Below are positions 1 to 8,653 of a DNA stretch of 21,817 nucleotides, piece by piece. How positions within the stretch are numbered: position 1 is the first letter of the stretch; every line of letters begins with the position of its first letter. Under the pieces are notes generated by a model. That model was given only the letters and a program-made list of their open reading frames with translations. It was not told the DNA's origin and ran no database searches. The position numbers and the translations under genes were made by a program. Source of the stretch: a virus; IMG/VR virus record IMGVR_UViG_3300030060_006367, positions 9,772 to 31,588 of that record; one strand, 5' to 3'.

Positions 1-3000
1 TGGGAAGGTAATAATATTTTTCTTAATGGAGCTCCAGGCACTGGTGTAGAAGGGCCTGTAACAGCAGTTTCTATTATAGATGATAATAATTTACAAGATA
101 TTACACAATTAGTAGATTATCAAGGCAATCCTGTAACGGTAGATGATGATGTTTTTTGTATAAATATTGTAGGTACATATTCTTTTTCTGATTATGTTGT
201 TATGCTTGGAAAATGGCCATTATTAAAATGGGCATGGGAAATGCAAAACCCAGAATGGGAAACTGAAGGAATTGAATTTCCTGGTAATGATAATGTAGTA
301 ATAAAAGTAAAACAAGATAGTCAAGGAAGATTGACAGGAATTAATGGTGGTGATTTTGATTTATATTATGTGGGTAATTTAGAATTAGAAAATGATGTTA
401 AAGTTAAAGTAACAGGGGCAGAAGAAAATGATAAAACTAGAAGAATATATTTTACAGATGGTGTTAATCCATTAAAAACAATGAATGTAGCATTGTCACC
501 AGACTCTTATGCGCCATATGTATTAAACCCTGAATACTTTAATGTTTTTGCACCAGCTATATTTTCTAAAATAGAAATAGATGGATTTAATGATGGTGGC
601 TCTTTAGACTCTGTTGCTCATTCATATGCATATAGATATGTAACTATAGATGGTAGGGTTTCACAATGGTCTATGTTTTCTAATCCTGCAAGTGTTCCTG
701 TAACTGGAAAATCTACAAATGCTTCATTTACAAAAGGTGGTTCAATAGGTACCAATACAGGTAAATCTATGAAGTTAAAAATTCAAAATTTAGACTCTAG
801 ATATAATAGAATAGAAGTCATACATATTCCTTATTTAGATGGTGTACCAACTGGCCCAGGAAAAGTTTTTGCTGATTTATCTATACCTACAGCTGGTGAA
901 AATGGTAATACAATAAGATTTACACACACAGGAACAGAAGAAATAGATACAGAAATAAATATAGCTAATTTAGAGGCTCAAGGAGTTGTTTGGACAACAT
1001 GTAAAGCTATAGAAACTAAAGATAATAGATTATTTGCAGGAAATTTATCTGGTAAAGCAGCCTTAAAAGTAGAAACAGATTTTTCTGTAAAATCTTATAA
1101 TGCTTCAAATAAAACTTATGATGAAGATTACAATCCTCATTTATATGATGATATGTTATATTCTGCTGCAGGTGTAGATTATACAAATGGCTCTGAAGAG
1201 GGTACAGTTATAAATTCACAAGGAGATGTAGGCACTTCTTTATATCAAGATTCGCCAAATGCAATATATGGAGAACAACATAATTCTTTTTATAGATACA
1301 TACAAAGAATAAGTCCATTAACTGGAGAGCCAAATTCAGACACAGCTTTATTTATACAAGATATAAAAACAATAAATGGATATGGAGGAGCTAACATTGG
1401 TGGTTACACATATAGAGGTGTTTGGGGAGCAGAAAGTAAATATTTTAATACACCTATACCAGAAGGAGAGGAAAATGCAGGAGAATTTGAAGGTGTAAGA
1501 GTCACTTTTAGGGTTTTAGGTAGTAGTGTAGATGACCCTGTAAACCCTGTTGAATTAGATGAATCAGGTAAACTTAATTCATCTGGTCAAAAGGCCTGGA
1601 TTGCAAAACCTCCATATTATAAAATATCAGTAGATGGTGATGCAGATAGTTTTTATCCTAATTATGCTAATCCAATATATAATTCACAATATGTAGGATA
1701 CCAAAGAGGCGAAATTTATAGATTTGGTATTTTGTTTTATGACAAACAAGGTTCGCCTATGTTTGTAAAAAGAATAGGAGATGTAAGAATGCCAGAACAT
1801 TCTACAGAAGTTATAACTCCTAATTATGATTCACAAGGCAATGTAGTAGGTTTTTCAAATCCATGGCCTTATAATTACCAAACATCAAGAGACCCAAAAG
1901 ACCAAGGTTTTAGAAGATGGAATGATAATTATAGTGGAGATGAGGAAGGAATTTATAAAGTACCTTATAATCCAGAAGAATCTTATGCAGATGATGAAGG
2001 TGCTGCAGGTTATGGTTATTTAGCAAATGGAGTTAAAAGAGGAGAAAATGGTAATGGTAATTATGCACAAACTAAAGCTTGTGTTTTATATCCATATTTT
2101 GAAGTTAAGCTATCTACCAAAACTACAAAAGATATAGGTGGTTATTCTATAGTAAGAGTCCCAAGAGATGCTGATAATAGAACTGTTTTAGCTACAGGTC
2201 TTTTAAATAGAGCTGTTAATTATGATTGGGGAATAGCTAAAAACGAATGGTCTTCTTATACTGTTAAGCATGAAATGGAAAATAAACTTGGAATAGATAC
2301 ACATCCATATTTTACAAGAATACATCAATGGATGTGGAGTCCAGGAAATAGGGCAAACCAGTCAGGTACATTTGGTCAAAACGGTTATTGGACTAATAAT
2401 GCTATGTATGGACCTAAAGAAGTGTTAGGAACAAATAATACTAATGATAATTGGTATATATATCCTAGTAATAGTTGGGTAAATGGTATTTATGGAAATA
2501 ATAGATTAGAAGATGCTTCAGGAATACCAAGTAATGTTTATACATTAGATTCTCCCGATGCCTTATTAAATGATAATGCAACAAAAAATTTTCCTCCTGG
2601 ATGTAGATTAAAATTAGTTGAGCAATTATATTGTCAAAAACAAAATACAGGCGCAATTGAACTTTCAGATGCTAATGAAGGAACTACAGAAATGATGCAA
2701 TATTATGGTGACGCTGATTATAATAATGCAGGTGGCCCTGACCTATATCCTACAAGTGATGTTTACGATTCTGCAGATGCTTCTAGTTATCTAATAGACC
2801 AAGGCTCTCTAAATGTTTTTGCATGTTTAGTATCACAAGATTTATTAGATGGAGAAACTATTGTAATAGAAGATGAAGAAGTAGATACAGGTGGTTGGAA
2901 AATGATATTTCCCGATTATCATATTGACCAAAGTAGTTATGGTGATTGGGATGCAGACGGTCCAGAAGGCATAAATTTTGATGGAGAAATTTGGGCAAAT

Positions 3001-5913
3001 ACTATAACTGGTTTAGGTACAGAAAATACAGGTGGTAATCAAGGGTATGGTTCAAATAATGAAAGTGATGGTTTGCCTTTAGCGTTTTATACTAAATTAT
3101 ATAACAAAGCTTTACCAGGCTATCCATTTTATGGATTATATAGAGCTGATGCTATAGGGGGCGCATATGGAAATAGTGATGTAAGTAATAGCATTAGTTT
3201 TGCAGATTGCAATAGAGGACAAACTAATGGTAGTTTTTTCTTAGGAGCGGGAAACCCAAATAATGATGCTGGTGAAGGTGGATATTTTACTTTTGGATAT
3301 AATTGGACAGATGTGTGGGCTGGAGACCCAGGTGGCTATTATCCACCAAGAGCTCAAGGTTTAGTTATTGACCAATTTTTAGAAAATTCAGGATACGGTT
3401 TTGCACCTAAAGCATTTGCGGAAAATGCACCAAAAAAGTTTTTTCCAGAATCTAATATACATTTTGCTAAAGTTGTAGGACCAGGCGAAACTGTTTCTTC
3501 GGGTTCTTTAAATTCACAAACTGATTTTAGAAATAGAGGAACTTATATTTGGCCAGGATTTCAATTTTCTATGAGAGCTGCATGTCCACCATTATCTAAT
3601 ATTCGTGGCGGAGAAGGAGCACAACATCCTCATAAAAATACTGGTGGTATGGAGGGTAATAATACTATTGTTTTTTCATTGCCACAACCAGGGGTTATGC
3701 CTGTTACAAGAAACTGTCTTTTTCATAATAACAAATCAGAAAGTGTATATAGTTATTTTGGTGGAGAATACCCTTATAAGGTTACATGGTCTCCAGAAGT
3801 TCCATTAGCAAGTATAGTTAAAAATCAAACTAAAGAAAGTATGTATGGGGGCTATACATTAAATGCTTTTAATAAAAATAAATTTAGTTCTACAGGTCAT
3901 TTTAGGGCAGTAGGTAATGCTTTAACTGGGGAACAACCTAATTCTGTAAAAGATGTAGGAAGATACGATGGTAATCATGTATTTGGAGGAGATACTTTTA
4001 TATGTAATCATCAATATAGAAGGGGTCATGATTCAGATAATGATGAAGATAGCGCTTCTTTTTGGGGAGTAACATATCCAGTAGAATCTATATCTAATTT
4101 AGATTTAAGACATGGTATAACTTTTGGAAATAACTCAAGTGATATACCAAGATATTTAGAAGATGATAAACTTTATAATGAAAGTTATTCGTCAGAAAAT
4201 GAATTAAAAAAATCATATCCAACACCTACAGATTTTCTTGAAGTATTTACATGGCCAGCTACTGTAGCATGGTCTGAAGTAAAGTATTCTGCAGATACTA
4301 CAGATGCTTATAGTATTTTTCCTGTAAATCAAGTTAAAGATTTGGATTATGAAAAAGGAGAAATAACAAAATTATTTAAAGTACAAGATAAATTGTTTGC
4401 AACACAACATTCTGGAACGGCAAAATTATCAGTAAATCCTAGGGTTATGATTAAAACTGATGAAGACAGTACTATACAAGCAGCTACAGGAACAGATACA
4501 GTTGTTGAAAGATATGATTATGTAAGTGAAAGGTTAGGAAGTCAACATTTTCATGGACTAGCTTTATCAGATACTTCTGCATATTTTTATGATGATAATA
4601 ATAATACTTTTTGTAAACTTACTAGAGGTAGAAGTAAACAAGGTCAATTAACTTCTTGGGTGGTAAAGTCTTTAGGAGACGAGTTAGGAATGCAATCTTA
4701 TTTTAATGACTATAGAGACTTAACTATAAATGATAATCCATTAACTATTTATTCACCAGCATTATTTATAGAAGGTGATTCTAGTTTTAATTATCACGAC
4801 GAATATTATAGTGAATATACAACTTTTATAGATGCAGGAGAAAATAGAGGGGGTATAAGTTTAGGGTTTGACCCAGAAAGCTCAGAGGTATTATTAACTA
4901 TAGCTTCAGAAGAACATCCAGCAAGAACAATAGTATATAATGAAAAAATAGATTTGTTTACTACTTTCTTATCTAAAAGGCCTACAATGAATTTTAACTT
5001 TAAAGGTAGAATGTATTCTTCATATCGCTCAAATGTAACCACTTTAGTTAATAATCAAAACAATAAATTTTATTTAGCTAATGGTTATGAAAATTATAAA
5101 AACACCGACGAAGAAGGTGCTGTATATAAATATTTAAGTTTTGGTAATTATGATTATTATGTTTGGCAAAACCATACAGCAACAGAAAACAATTTACCTA
5201 TATACAATAACCCTTCTGAAGAAAAAATAAGATTTGACTGGGCTCATGAGCCATATGGATATGTAGCACAAAAACGATACGATGATATTAATAATTTTAG
5301 AGAGCCTTTTGAGTTTGAGGTAATATATAATGATGAGGGTTCTGTAAGTAAAATTTTTGATAAATCACAAATAATGTTTGAAACTGCTAGTGACCTAGGA
5401 AGTAGAAATTTATATTTTCGTAAATTTGCAATGTTAGGTTCGGCAAATAGGTATCCTATTGTAGAACAAGACAGAATAGATGATGAAAGTAGTTCTCAGT
5501 GGACAGATAGTAATGGAAATATATTTAATCCATATTCTACGGTTTTATCTACACAAGATGGAGGTACAGGAACATTAGGTTTATTAGGAGATGTGGGATA
5601 TAGAACATGGTATGAGGTTAAAGATAATATTCATTATGCTCCTATGAGAAGAGGTAATGAGTTAAATTTATTAGGTGAAAATACTCCATCAGGATTAAAT
5701 TTAGAGCCTACTGTTAGAGGCGTCTGGGCAAGAGTTATTTTTACTATGGGCTGGAAAGATGGTATAGACTATACAACAACTAATGTTGATACTGTAGATT
5801 CAAACGAAAGTCAAATTTATGGCTTAAGTCAAGGGACGCAAGGTTATAATTTAAAAGACGAAAAATTTAGTATATTTTCTATAATACCACATTACAGAAA
5901 ATCTAAACATTAA
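1..5913 (+). CDS. crAss-like phage tail stabilization/muzzle protein, 5'-truncated by the window edge
   Basis: The frame is open from base 1, so at least 1970 residues are present and the true start lies upstream. The ATG at 202 is only an internal methionine. Family-like blocks are visible: SYAYRY...DGRVSQWSMFSN (622-687), CKAIETKDNRLFAGN (1000-1044), GGYSIVRVPRDADNRT (from 2137), FGGDTFICNHQYRR (about 3982-4023), LDYEKGEITKLFKVQDKLFA (about 4345-4401), then ARTIVYNEK (from 4921). These are typical of the large beta-rich protein that forms the distal tail of crAss-like phages (called stabilization or muzzle protein; about 1400 aa in well-studied members, from memory). The product is rich in Asn, Asp, Gly and Tyr and has no signal peptide or membrane segment in the visible part. 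About 11 cysteines are scattered through it. The middle (about residues 700-1330) holds long Gly/Asn/Tyr-rich stretches that probably explain the extra length. It is followed 11 bases later by the next virion gene. The family call rests on remembered motif patterns, without alignment. Confidence 0.82.
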   Translation, partial: WEGNNIFLNGAPGTGVEGPVTAVSIIDDNNLQDITQLVDYQGNPVTVDDDVFCINIVGTYSFSDYVVMLGKWPLLKWAWEMQNPEWETEGIEFPGNDNVVIKVKQDSQGRLTGINGGDFDLYYVGNLELENDVKVKVTGAEENDKTRRIYFTDGVNPLKTMNVALSPDSYAPYVLNPEYFNVFAPAIFSKIEIDGFNDGGSLDSVAHSYAYRYVTIDGRVSQWSMFSNPASVPVTGKSTNASFTKGGSIGTNTGKSMKLKIQNLDSRYNRIEVIHIPYLDGVPTGPGKVFADLSIPTAGENGNTIRFTHTGTEEIDTEINIANLEAQGVVWTTCKAIETKDNRLFAGNLSGKAALKVETDFSVKSYNASNKTYDEDYNPHLYDDMLYSAAGVDYTNGSEEGTVINSQGDVGTSLYQDSPNAIYGEQHNSFYRYIQRISPLTGEPNSDTALFIQDIKTINGYGGANIGGYTYRGVWGAESKYFNTPIPEGEENAGEFEGVRVTFRVLGSSVDDPVNPVELDESGKLNSSGQKAWIAKPPYYKISVDGDADSFYPNYANPIYNSQYVGYQRGEIYRFGILFYDKQGSPMFVKRIGDVRMPEHSTEVITPNYDSQGNVVGFSNPWPYNYQTSRDPKDQGFRRWNDNYSGDEEGIYKVPYNPEESYADDEGAAGYGYLANGVKRGENGNGNYAQTKACVLYPYFEVKLSTKTTKDIGGYSIVRVPRDADNRTVLATGLLNRAVNYDWGIAKNEWSSYTVKHEMENKLGIDTHPYFTRIHQWMWSPGNRANQSGTFGQNGYWTNNAMYGPKEVLGTNNTNDNWYIYPSNSWVNGIYGNNRLEDASGIPSNVYTLDSPDALLNDNATKNFPPGCRLKLVEQLYCQKQNTGAIELSDANEGTTEMMQYYGDADYNNAGGPDLYPTSDVYDSADASSYLIDQGSLNVFACLVSQDLLDGETIVIEDEEVDTGGWKMIFPDYHIDQSSYGDWDADGPEGINFDGEIWANTITGLGTENTGGNQGYGSNNESDGLPLAFYTKLYNKALPGYPFYGLYRADAIGGAYGNSDVSNSISFADCNRGQTNGSFFLGAGNPNNDAGEGGYFTFGYNWTDVWAGDPGGYYPPRAQGLVIDQFLENSGYGFAPKAFAENAPKKFFPESNIHFAKVVGPGETVSSGSLNSQTDFRNRGTYIWPGFQFSMRAACPPLSNIRGGEGAQHPHKNTGGMEGNNTIVFSLPQPGVMPVTRNCLFHNNKSESVYSYFGGEYPYKVTWSPEVPLASIVKNQTKESMYGGYTLNAFNKNKFSSTGHFRAVGNALTGEQPNSVKDVGRYDGNHVFGGDTFICNHQYRRGHDSDNDEDSASFWGVTYPVESISNLDLRHGITFGNNSSDIPRYLEDDKLYNESYSSENELKKSYPTPTDFLEVFTWPATVAWSEVKYSADTTDAYSIFPVNQVKDLDYEKGEITKLFKVQDKLFATQHSGTAKLSVNPRVMIKTDEDSTIQAATGTDTVVERYDYVSERLGSQHFHGLALSDTSAYFYDDNNNTFCKLTRGRSKQGQLTSWVVKSLGDELGMQSYFNDYRDLTINDNPLTIYSPALFIEGDSSFNYHDEYYSEYTTFIDAGENRGGISLGFDPESSEVLLTIASEEHPARTIVYNEKIDLFTTFLSKRPTMNFNFKGRMYSSYRSNVTTLVNNQNNKFYLANGYENYKNTDEEGAVYKYLSFGNYDYYVWQNHTATENNLPIYNNPSEEKIRFDWAHEPYGYVAQKRYDDINNFREPFEFEVIYNDEGSVSKIFDKSQIMFETASDLGSRNLYFRKFAMLGSANRYPIVEQDRIDDESSSQWTDSNGNIFNPYSTVLSTQDGGTGTLGLLGDVGYRTWYEVKDNIHYAPMRRGNELNLLGENTPSGLNLEPTVRGVWARVIFTMGWKDGIDYTTTNVDTVDSNESQIYGLSQGTQGYNLKDEKFSIFSIIPHYRKSKH

Positions 5914-5924
5914 AAAAAATAATT

Positions 5925-7151
5925 ATGGAAGATGAAATTTTAGAATTAACTGATGATAGTTTTAGTGATGCCTTTGGTAAAGCTTATACTAAATTAGGTG
6001 GAGAGGGTAAAGAATTTATATGGCAAGGTAAAAAGTATACAACTGATTTAGCTAGTAATCCTACAATAAGTCCTATTAATTTACCTACAAGAAATGTGAC
6101 ACAAATACCAACTAATAATCCTACATCAACAATAACAAAAGGAAATGAACTTTTAAGAGGCGTAGACTCTACTGCTCCTGAAATATCTAAAACTTTTGGT
6201 CAAACTAAAGCAGGTCAATATGTGGCTAATGTTGGACAAAATGTAAAAAATACTACAAAAATATTTAAACCAGGCGCCTTTAAAGCTTTAGATGCTACAC
6301 AACAAGCAGGAGCATTAAATACAATGTCTTTAGTTGCTAATTTAGTTCCTACAGATGATGGTAAAGCGGAAACATATTCAGCTGCAGAAATAGGAAAAGA
6401 TGTAGCAAATTTAGCAATAAGCGCAGCACAATTAGCAAATCCATTAACATTTATGCAAGGAGCAATAGGTCTTGGTACTACTTTAGCTAGTGGAGTATCT
6501 CAAATAGTTAATAGGGGTAAAGCTAGAAAGGCAATAGAAGATGAAAAACAAGAAACAATAAGAAGAGAAACAGAAGCTTTTAGAAATAAAATAAAGGCTA
6601 TACAATTTGGAAGTGCTGCCCAAAGAATAGATGATGAATTAGCTAGAGAAACAGCAGCCAGAGAATCGTATGGTGAAGAAACAAAAACATTAGCATATGG
6701 CGGAACTATGAATCCATTTTCTGGTCAAGATAATTCGGATTTTAATGTAGATTTTTTAAATTTAGAACAAAATATGGAAACTCAATTTAAAAAAGGAGGC
6801 AGATTGTATGACTATTCTAAAGGTGGTATGACACCAGGTGCTTATAATCATAAAACTAATGATATAAAAACTTATGATAAAGGAGGTAATTTTACTGGAA
6901 TATCTGTTACAGGAGGTGAAGGAGTTATAGATTCTCCTGCAATGAAAAAAATGTATTCTTTTAAAAAAGGTGGTAACGCAAAAAAAGCTGGTGAATTAAT
7001 GTTTGCTGAAATGGATAGTTGGAAGAAACACGGCACAGCTAAACAAGGAGCTAGTATACCTAGAACAATGCCTTCACAAATGAATAATACATATGCAAAT
7101 GACAGACATGTTTTGGATATGATAAATAGTATAGGTAATAAATTAAGGTAA
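5925..7151 (+). CDS. Putative virion protein with FxWxGKxY motif and Lys-Gly-Gly repeats
   Basis: This is a 408-aa protein. The ATG lies 11 bases after the muzzle stop, behind a run of A with no Shine-Dalgarno. Residues 12-40 contain AFGKAYTKLG...FIWQGKKYTT, a short motif that I recall from N-termini of assorted phage virion proteins. Residues 155-195 are an Ala/Leu/Gly-rich, weakly hydrophobic stretch, followed at 198-250 by a strongly charged, probably coiled-coil helix (KARKAIEDEKQETIRRE). The C-terminal third repeats a Lys/Tyr-Gly-Gly element (YGG at 258-260, KKGG at 289, SKGG at 298, DKGG at 318, KKGG at 347) and ends this section with GISVTGGEGVIDSPAMKKM (325-343). The repeats look like short beta-hairpins. 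There is no cysteine. Position suggests a tail-associated or packaged cargo protein. The exact role is unknown, and no enzyme motif is visible. The gene ends in tandem stops TAA TAG. Confidence 0.75.
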   Translation: MEDEILELTDDSFSDAFGKAYTKLGGEGKEFIWQGKKYTTDLASNPTISPINLPTRNVTQIPTNNPTSTITKGNELLRGVDSTAPEISKTFGQTKAGQYVANVGQNVKNTTKIFKPGAFKALDATQQAGALNTMSLVANLVPTDDGKAETYSAAEIGKDVANLAISAAQLANPLTFMQGAIGLGTTLASGVSQIVNRGKARKAIEDEKQETIRRETEAFRNKIKAIQFGSAAQRIDDELARETAARESYGEETKTLAYGGTMNPFSGQDNSDFNVDFLNLEQNMETQFKKGGRLYDYSKGGMTPGAYNHKTNDIKTYDKGGNFTGISVTGGEGVIDSPAMKKMYSFKKGGNAKKAGELMFAEMDSWKKHGTAKQGASIPRTMPSQMNNTYANDRHVLDMINSIGNKLR

Positions 7152-7154
7152 TAG
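7149..7154 (+). other. Tandem stop codons TAA TAG
   Basis: The 408-aa gene ends with TAA directly followed in frame by TAG, and the next ATG begins two bases later. An AAGG lies 7 bases upstream of that ATG (7145-7148), the only Shine-Dalgarno-like element in front of any gene here. The double stop would prevent readthrough into the next gene. Confidence 0.6.
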
Positions 7155-7155
7155 T

Positions 7156-8646
7156 ATGTTTAAAGATAAAGGTTATAGTTTAATTAAAAAGTTTGAGGAA
7201 GGTGGCGTTCAAGATGGAACAAGACCACTTGATTTACAAACTATGAAATATTCTAATGGTGGTGTTCTTACCGATGAACAACGTAGAAATAGACAAGGCT
7301 TAGTAATTAAACAAGACACTATGGGTCTTATTATTACAAATATGGGAAATTTTACTCCAGAGCAATTTAATGCTCGGTTTGGACCAAGGTATATTTTAAA
7401 ACAAGATATGCAACAAGTACCTAAACTTAGCCTTAAAGATGCTTTAGAATTTTCTAAAAATACAAATTTTACTAAAGCAAATCAAGTTATAAAAAACAAA
7501 ACTTTGCTTGAAGCAACAGAAAAAGAATATTTTAAAACTTTATCAGAATCTGACAAAAAACAATATATTATAAATAACCCAAATAGCGCTGCTACATTAG
7601 AATATAAAAAAAATCTTGAAGATAAAAAAAAGGATAAAGGAGGCTCTAGTAGTGGTGGTGGTTCTAGTAAAACTGCTAAAATATATAGTAAGTTATTTAA
7701 TGATGTTAAAATGGAAGACTTAGAGCAATATTTACCAGAAGCTCGTGAGTTAACAGGAATAGAAGATTTTAATCCATTAAATTCAGCACATACAAAAAAA
7801 TTACAAGAAGCTTTAGTTGCTCGTAGTGACGAATTTGACTCTACATATTTTAGTGGAAAAGAAACAGATATATTAGAAGGAGATTTAGGTGTTAATAAAC
7901 AAGGTGTTGATGGTAAGTTTGGTATAGATACTTTTAACGCTCTTAAAGAGTCTTCTGAAAAAGTAGACGACACAAAACAAAAAATAAAAGAAGGCGTTCA
8001 AAAAGTAAAAAAAGTTGTACAGGACCATGGATATAATGCGCTTACATTATTAAAAGCAGGAACAGGAATACATGGTATAGGAAAAGCATTAAAAAATATA
8101 GAAATAGGAGAAGAGCCTGAGCTATCAGCTTCTTTTAGAGCTTTTATGAATAGAGCAAAAGAATTATCAGAATCAGGTATAGACCCAGTAGAAAAAGCTA
8201 GAATGAAATCTGATTTAGGAACTGCATATAACGCAGGTGTAAAAAATGCAATGAGAGCAGCAGGTGGTAGTAGAGGTGCTTTTTTAGCTAATGCAGGGGT
8301 TTTGAACGCAAATAGAGTAAATGGTTTGTTAAAACTAGCTGCTTTAGATAATGAAGCTGCAAGAGCTAATATGAAAAATTATGGAGATAATTTAAGATTC
8401 CAAGAAAAATATTTAGCAGAAAATAAAAATAAAACCAGAGACATGAAATATGAAGAGGATGTAAGACAAGCAAATGTTTGGGGACAGTTAGGTTCTGGTT
8501 TATTAGGTATGGCTTTTGAAGATTTTGCATATGCAAAAGAACAACAAAATATGAAACCATACTATGATGCGTTAGTAAACAAATCAGATATGACTTTATT
8601 TGAGCATCAGGCTAAAATAGATAATCAAAGTTTAGGGATAAAATAA
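7156..8646 (+). CDS. Putative virion protein with peptidoglycan-binding-like module
   Basis: This is a 496-aa protein whose start is 4 bases after the previous stop. The N-terminus (FEEGGVQDG, residues 13-21; YSNGGVL, 32-38) carries Gly-Gly elements like those at the end of the preceding protein. Residues 150-161 are a Lys/Asp-rich helix leading to the flexible linker GGSSSGGGSS (162-171). Residues about 207-263 resemble a peptidoglycan-binding domain of the PG_binding_1 type: helix HTKKLQEAL, then GVDGKFGIDTFNAL, where DGKFG-x-x-T-x-x-AL is the family signature. A basic amphipathic helix follows (271-290). The C-terminal 170 residues are helical and Ala-rich (MKSDLGTAYNAGVKNAMRAA, then GGSRGAFLANAG), a pattern I recall from phage virion proteins. 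No cysteine and no lytic active site are visible. It could anchor the virion to the cell wall during ejection, or be an injected protein. The overall family is not identified. Confidence 0.72.
   Translation: MFKDKGYSLIKKFEEGGVQDGTRPLDLQTMKYSNGGVLTDEQRRNRQGLVIKQDTMGLIITNMGNFTPEQFNARFGPRYILKQDMQQVPKLSLKDALEFSKNTNFTKANQVIKNKTLLEATEKEYFKTLSESDKKQYIINNPNSAATLEYKKNLEDKKKDKGGSSSGGGSSKTAKIYSKLFNDVKMEDLEQYLPEARELTGIEDFNPLNSAHTKKLQEALVARSDEFDSTYFSGKETDILEGDLGVNKQGVDGKFGIDTFNALKESSEKVDDTKQKIKEGVQKVKKVVQDHGYNALTLLKAGTGIHGIGKALKNIEIGEEPELSASFRAFMNRAKELSESGIDPVEKARMKSDLGTAYNAGVKNAMRAAGGSRGAFLANAGVLNANRVNGLLKLAALDNEAARANMKNYGDNLRFQEKYLAENKNKTRDMKYEEDVRQANVWGQLGSGLLGMAFEDFAYAKEQQNMKPYYDALVNKSDMTLFEHQAKIDNQSLGIK
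7774..7944 (+). other. Peptidoglycan-binding-like module inside the 496-aa protein
   Basis: Residues 207-263 show an amphipathic helix with LQ (TKKLQEAL) and, about 30 residues later, GVDGKFGIDTFNAL. This matches the closing signature of three-helix peptidoglycan-binding domains (DGxFGxxTxxAL). The intervening loop is longer than in typical members. A Gly/Ser linker lies about 35 residues upstream. This is motif-level evidence only. Confidence 0.55.
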
Positions 8647-8653
8647 TTAAAAT

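Noticed and set aside
3605-3808. A 67-codon plus-strand frame inside the muzzle gene
   Set aside because: It is an overlapping frame within a conserved region of the larger gene, with no leader and no recognisable content.
202-5913. Start of the first gene at the ATG at 202
   Set aside because: The same frame is open back to base 1 with a similar Asn/Asp/Gly-rich composition, so the gene begins before the window.
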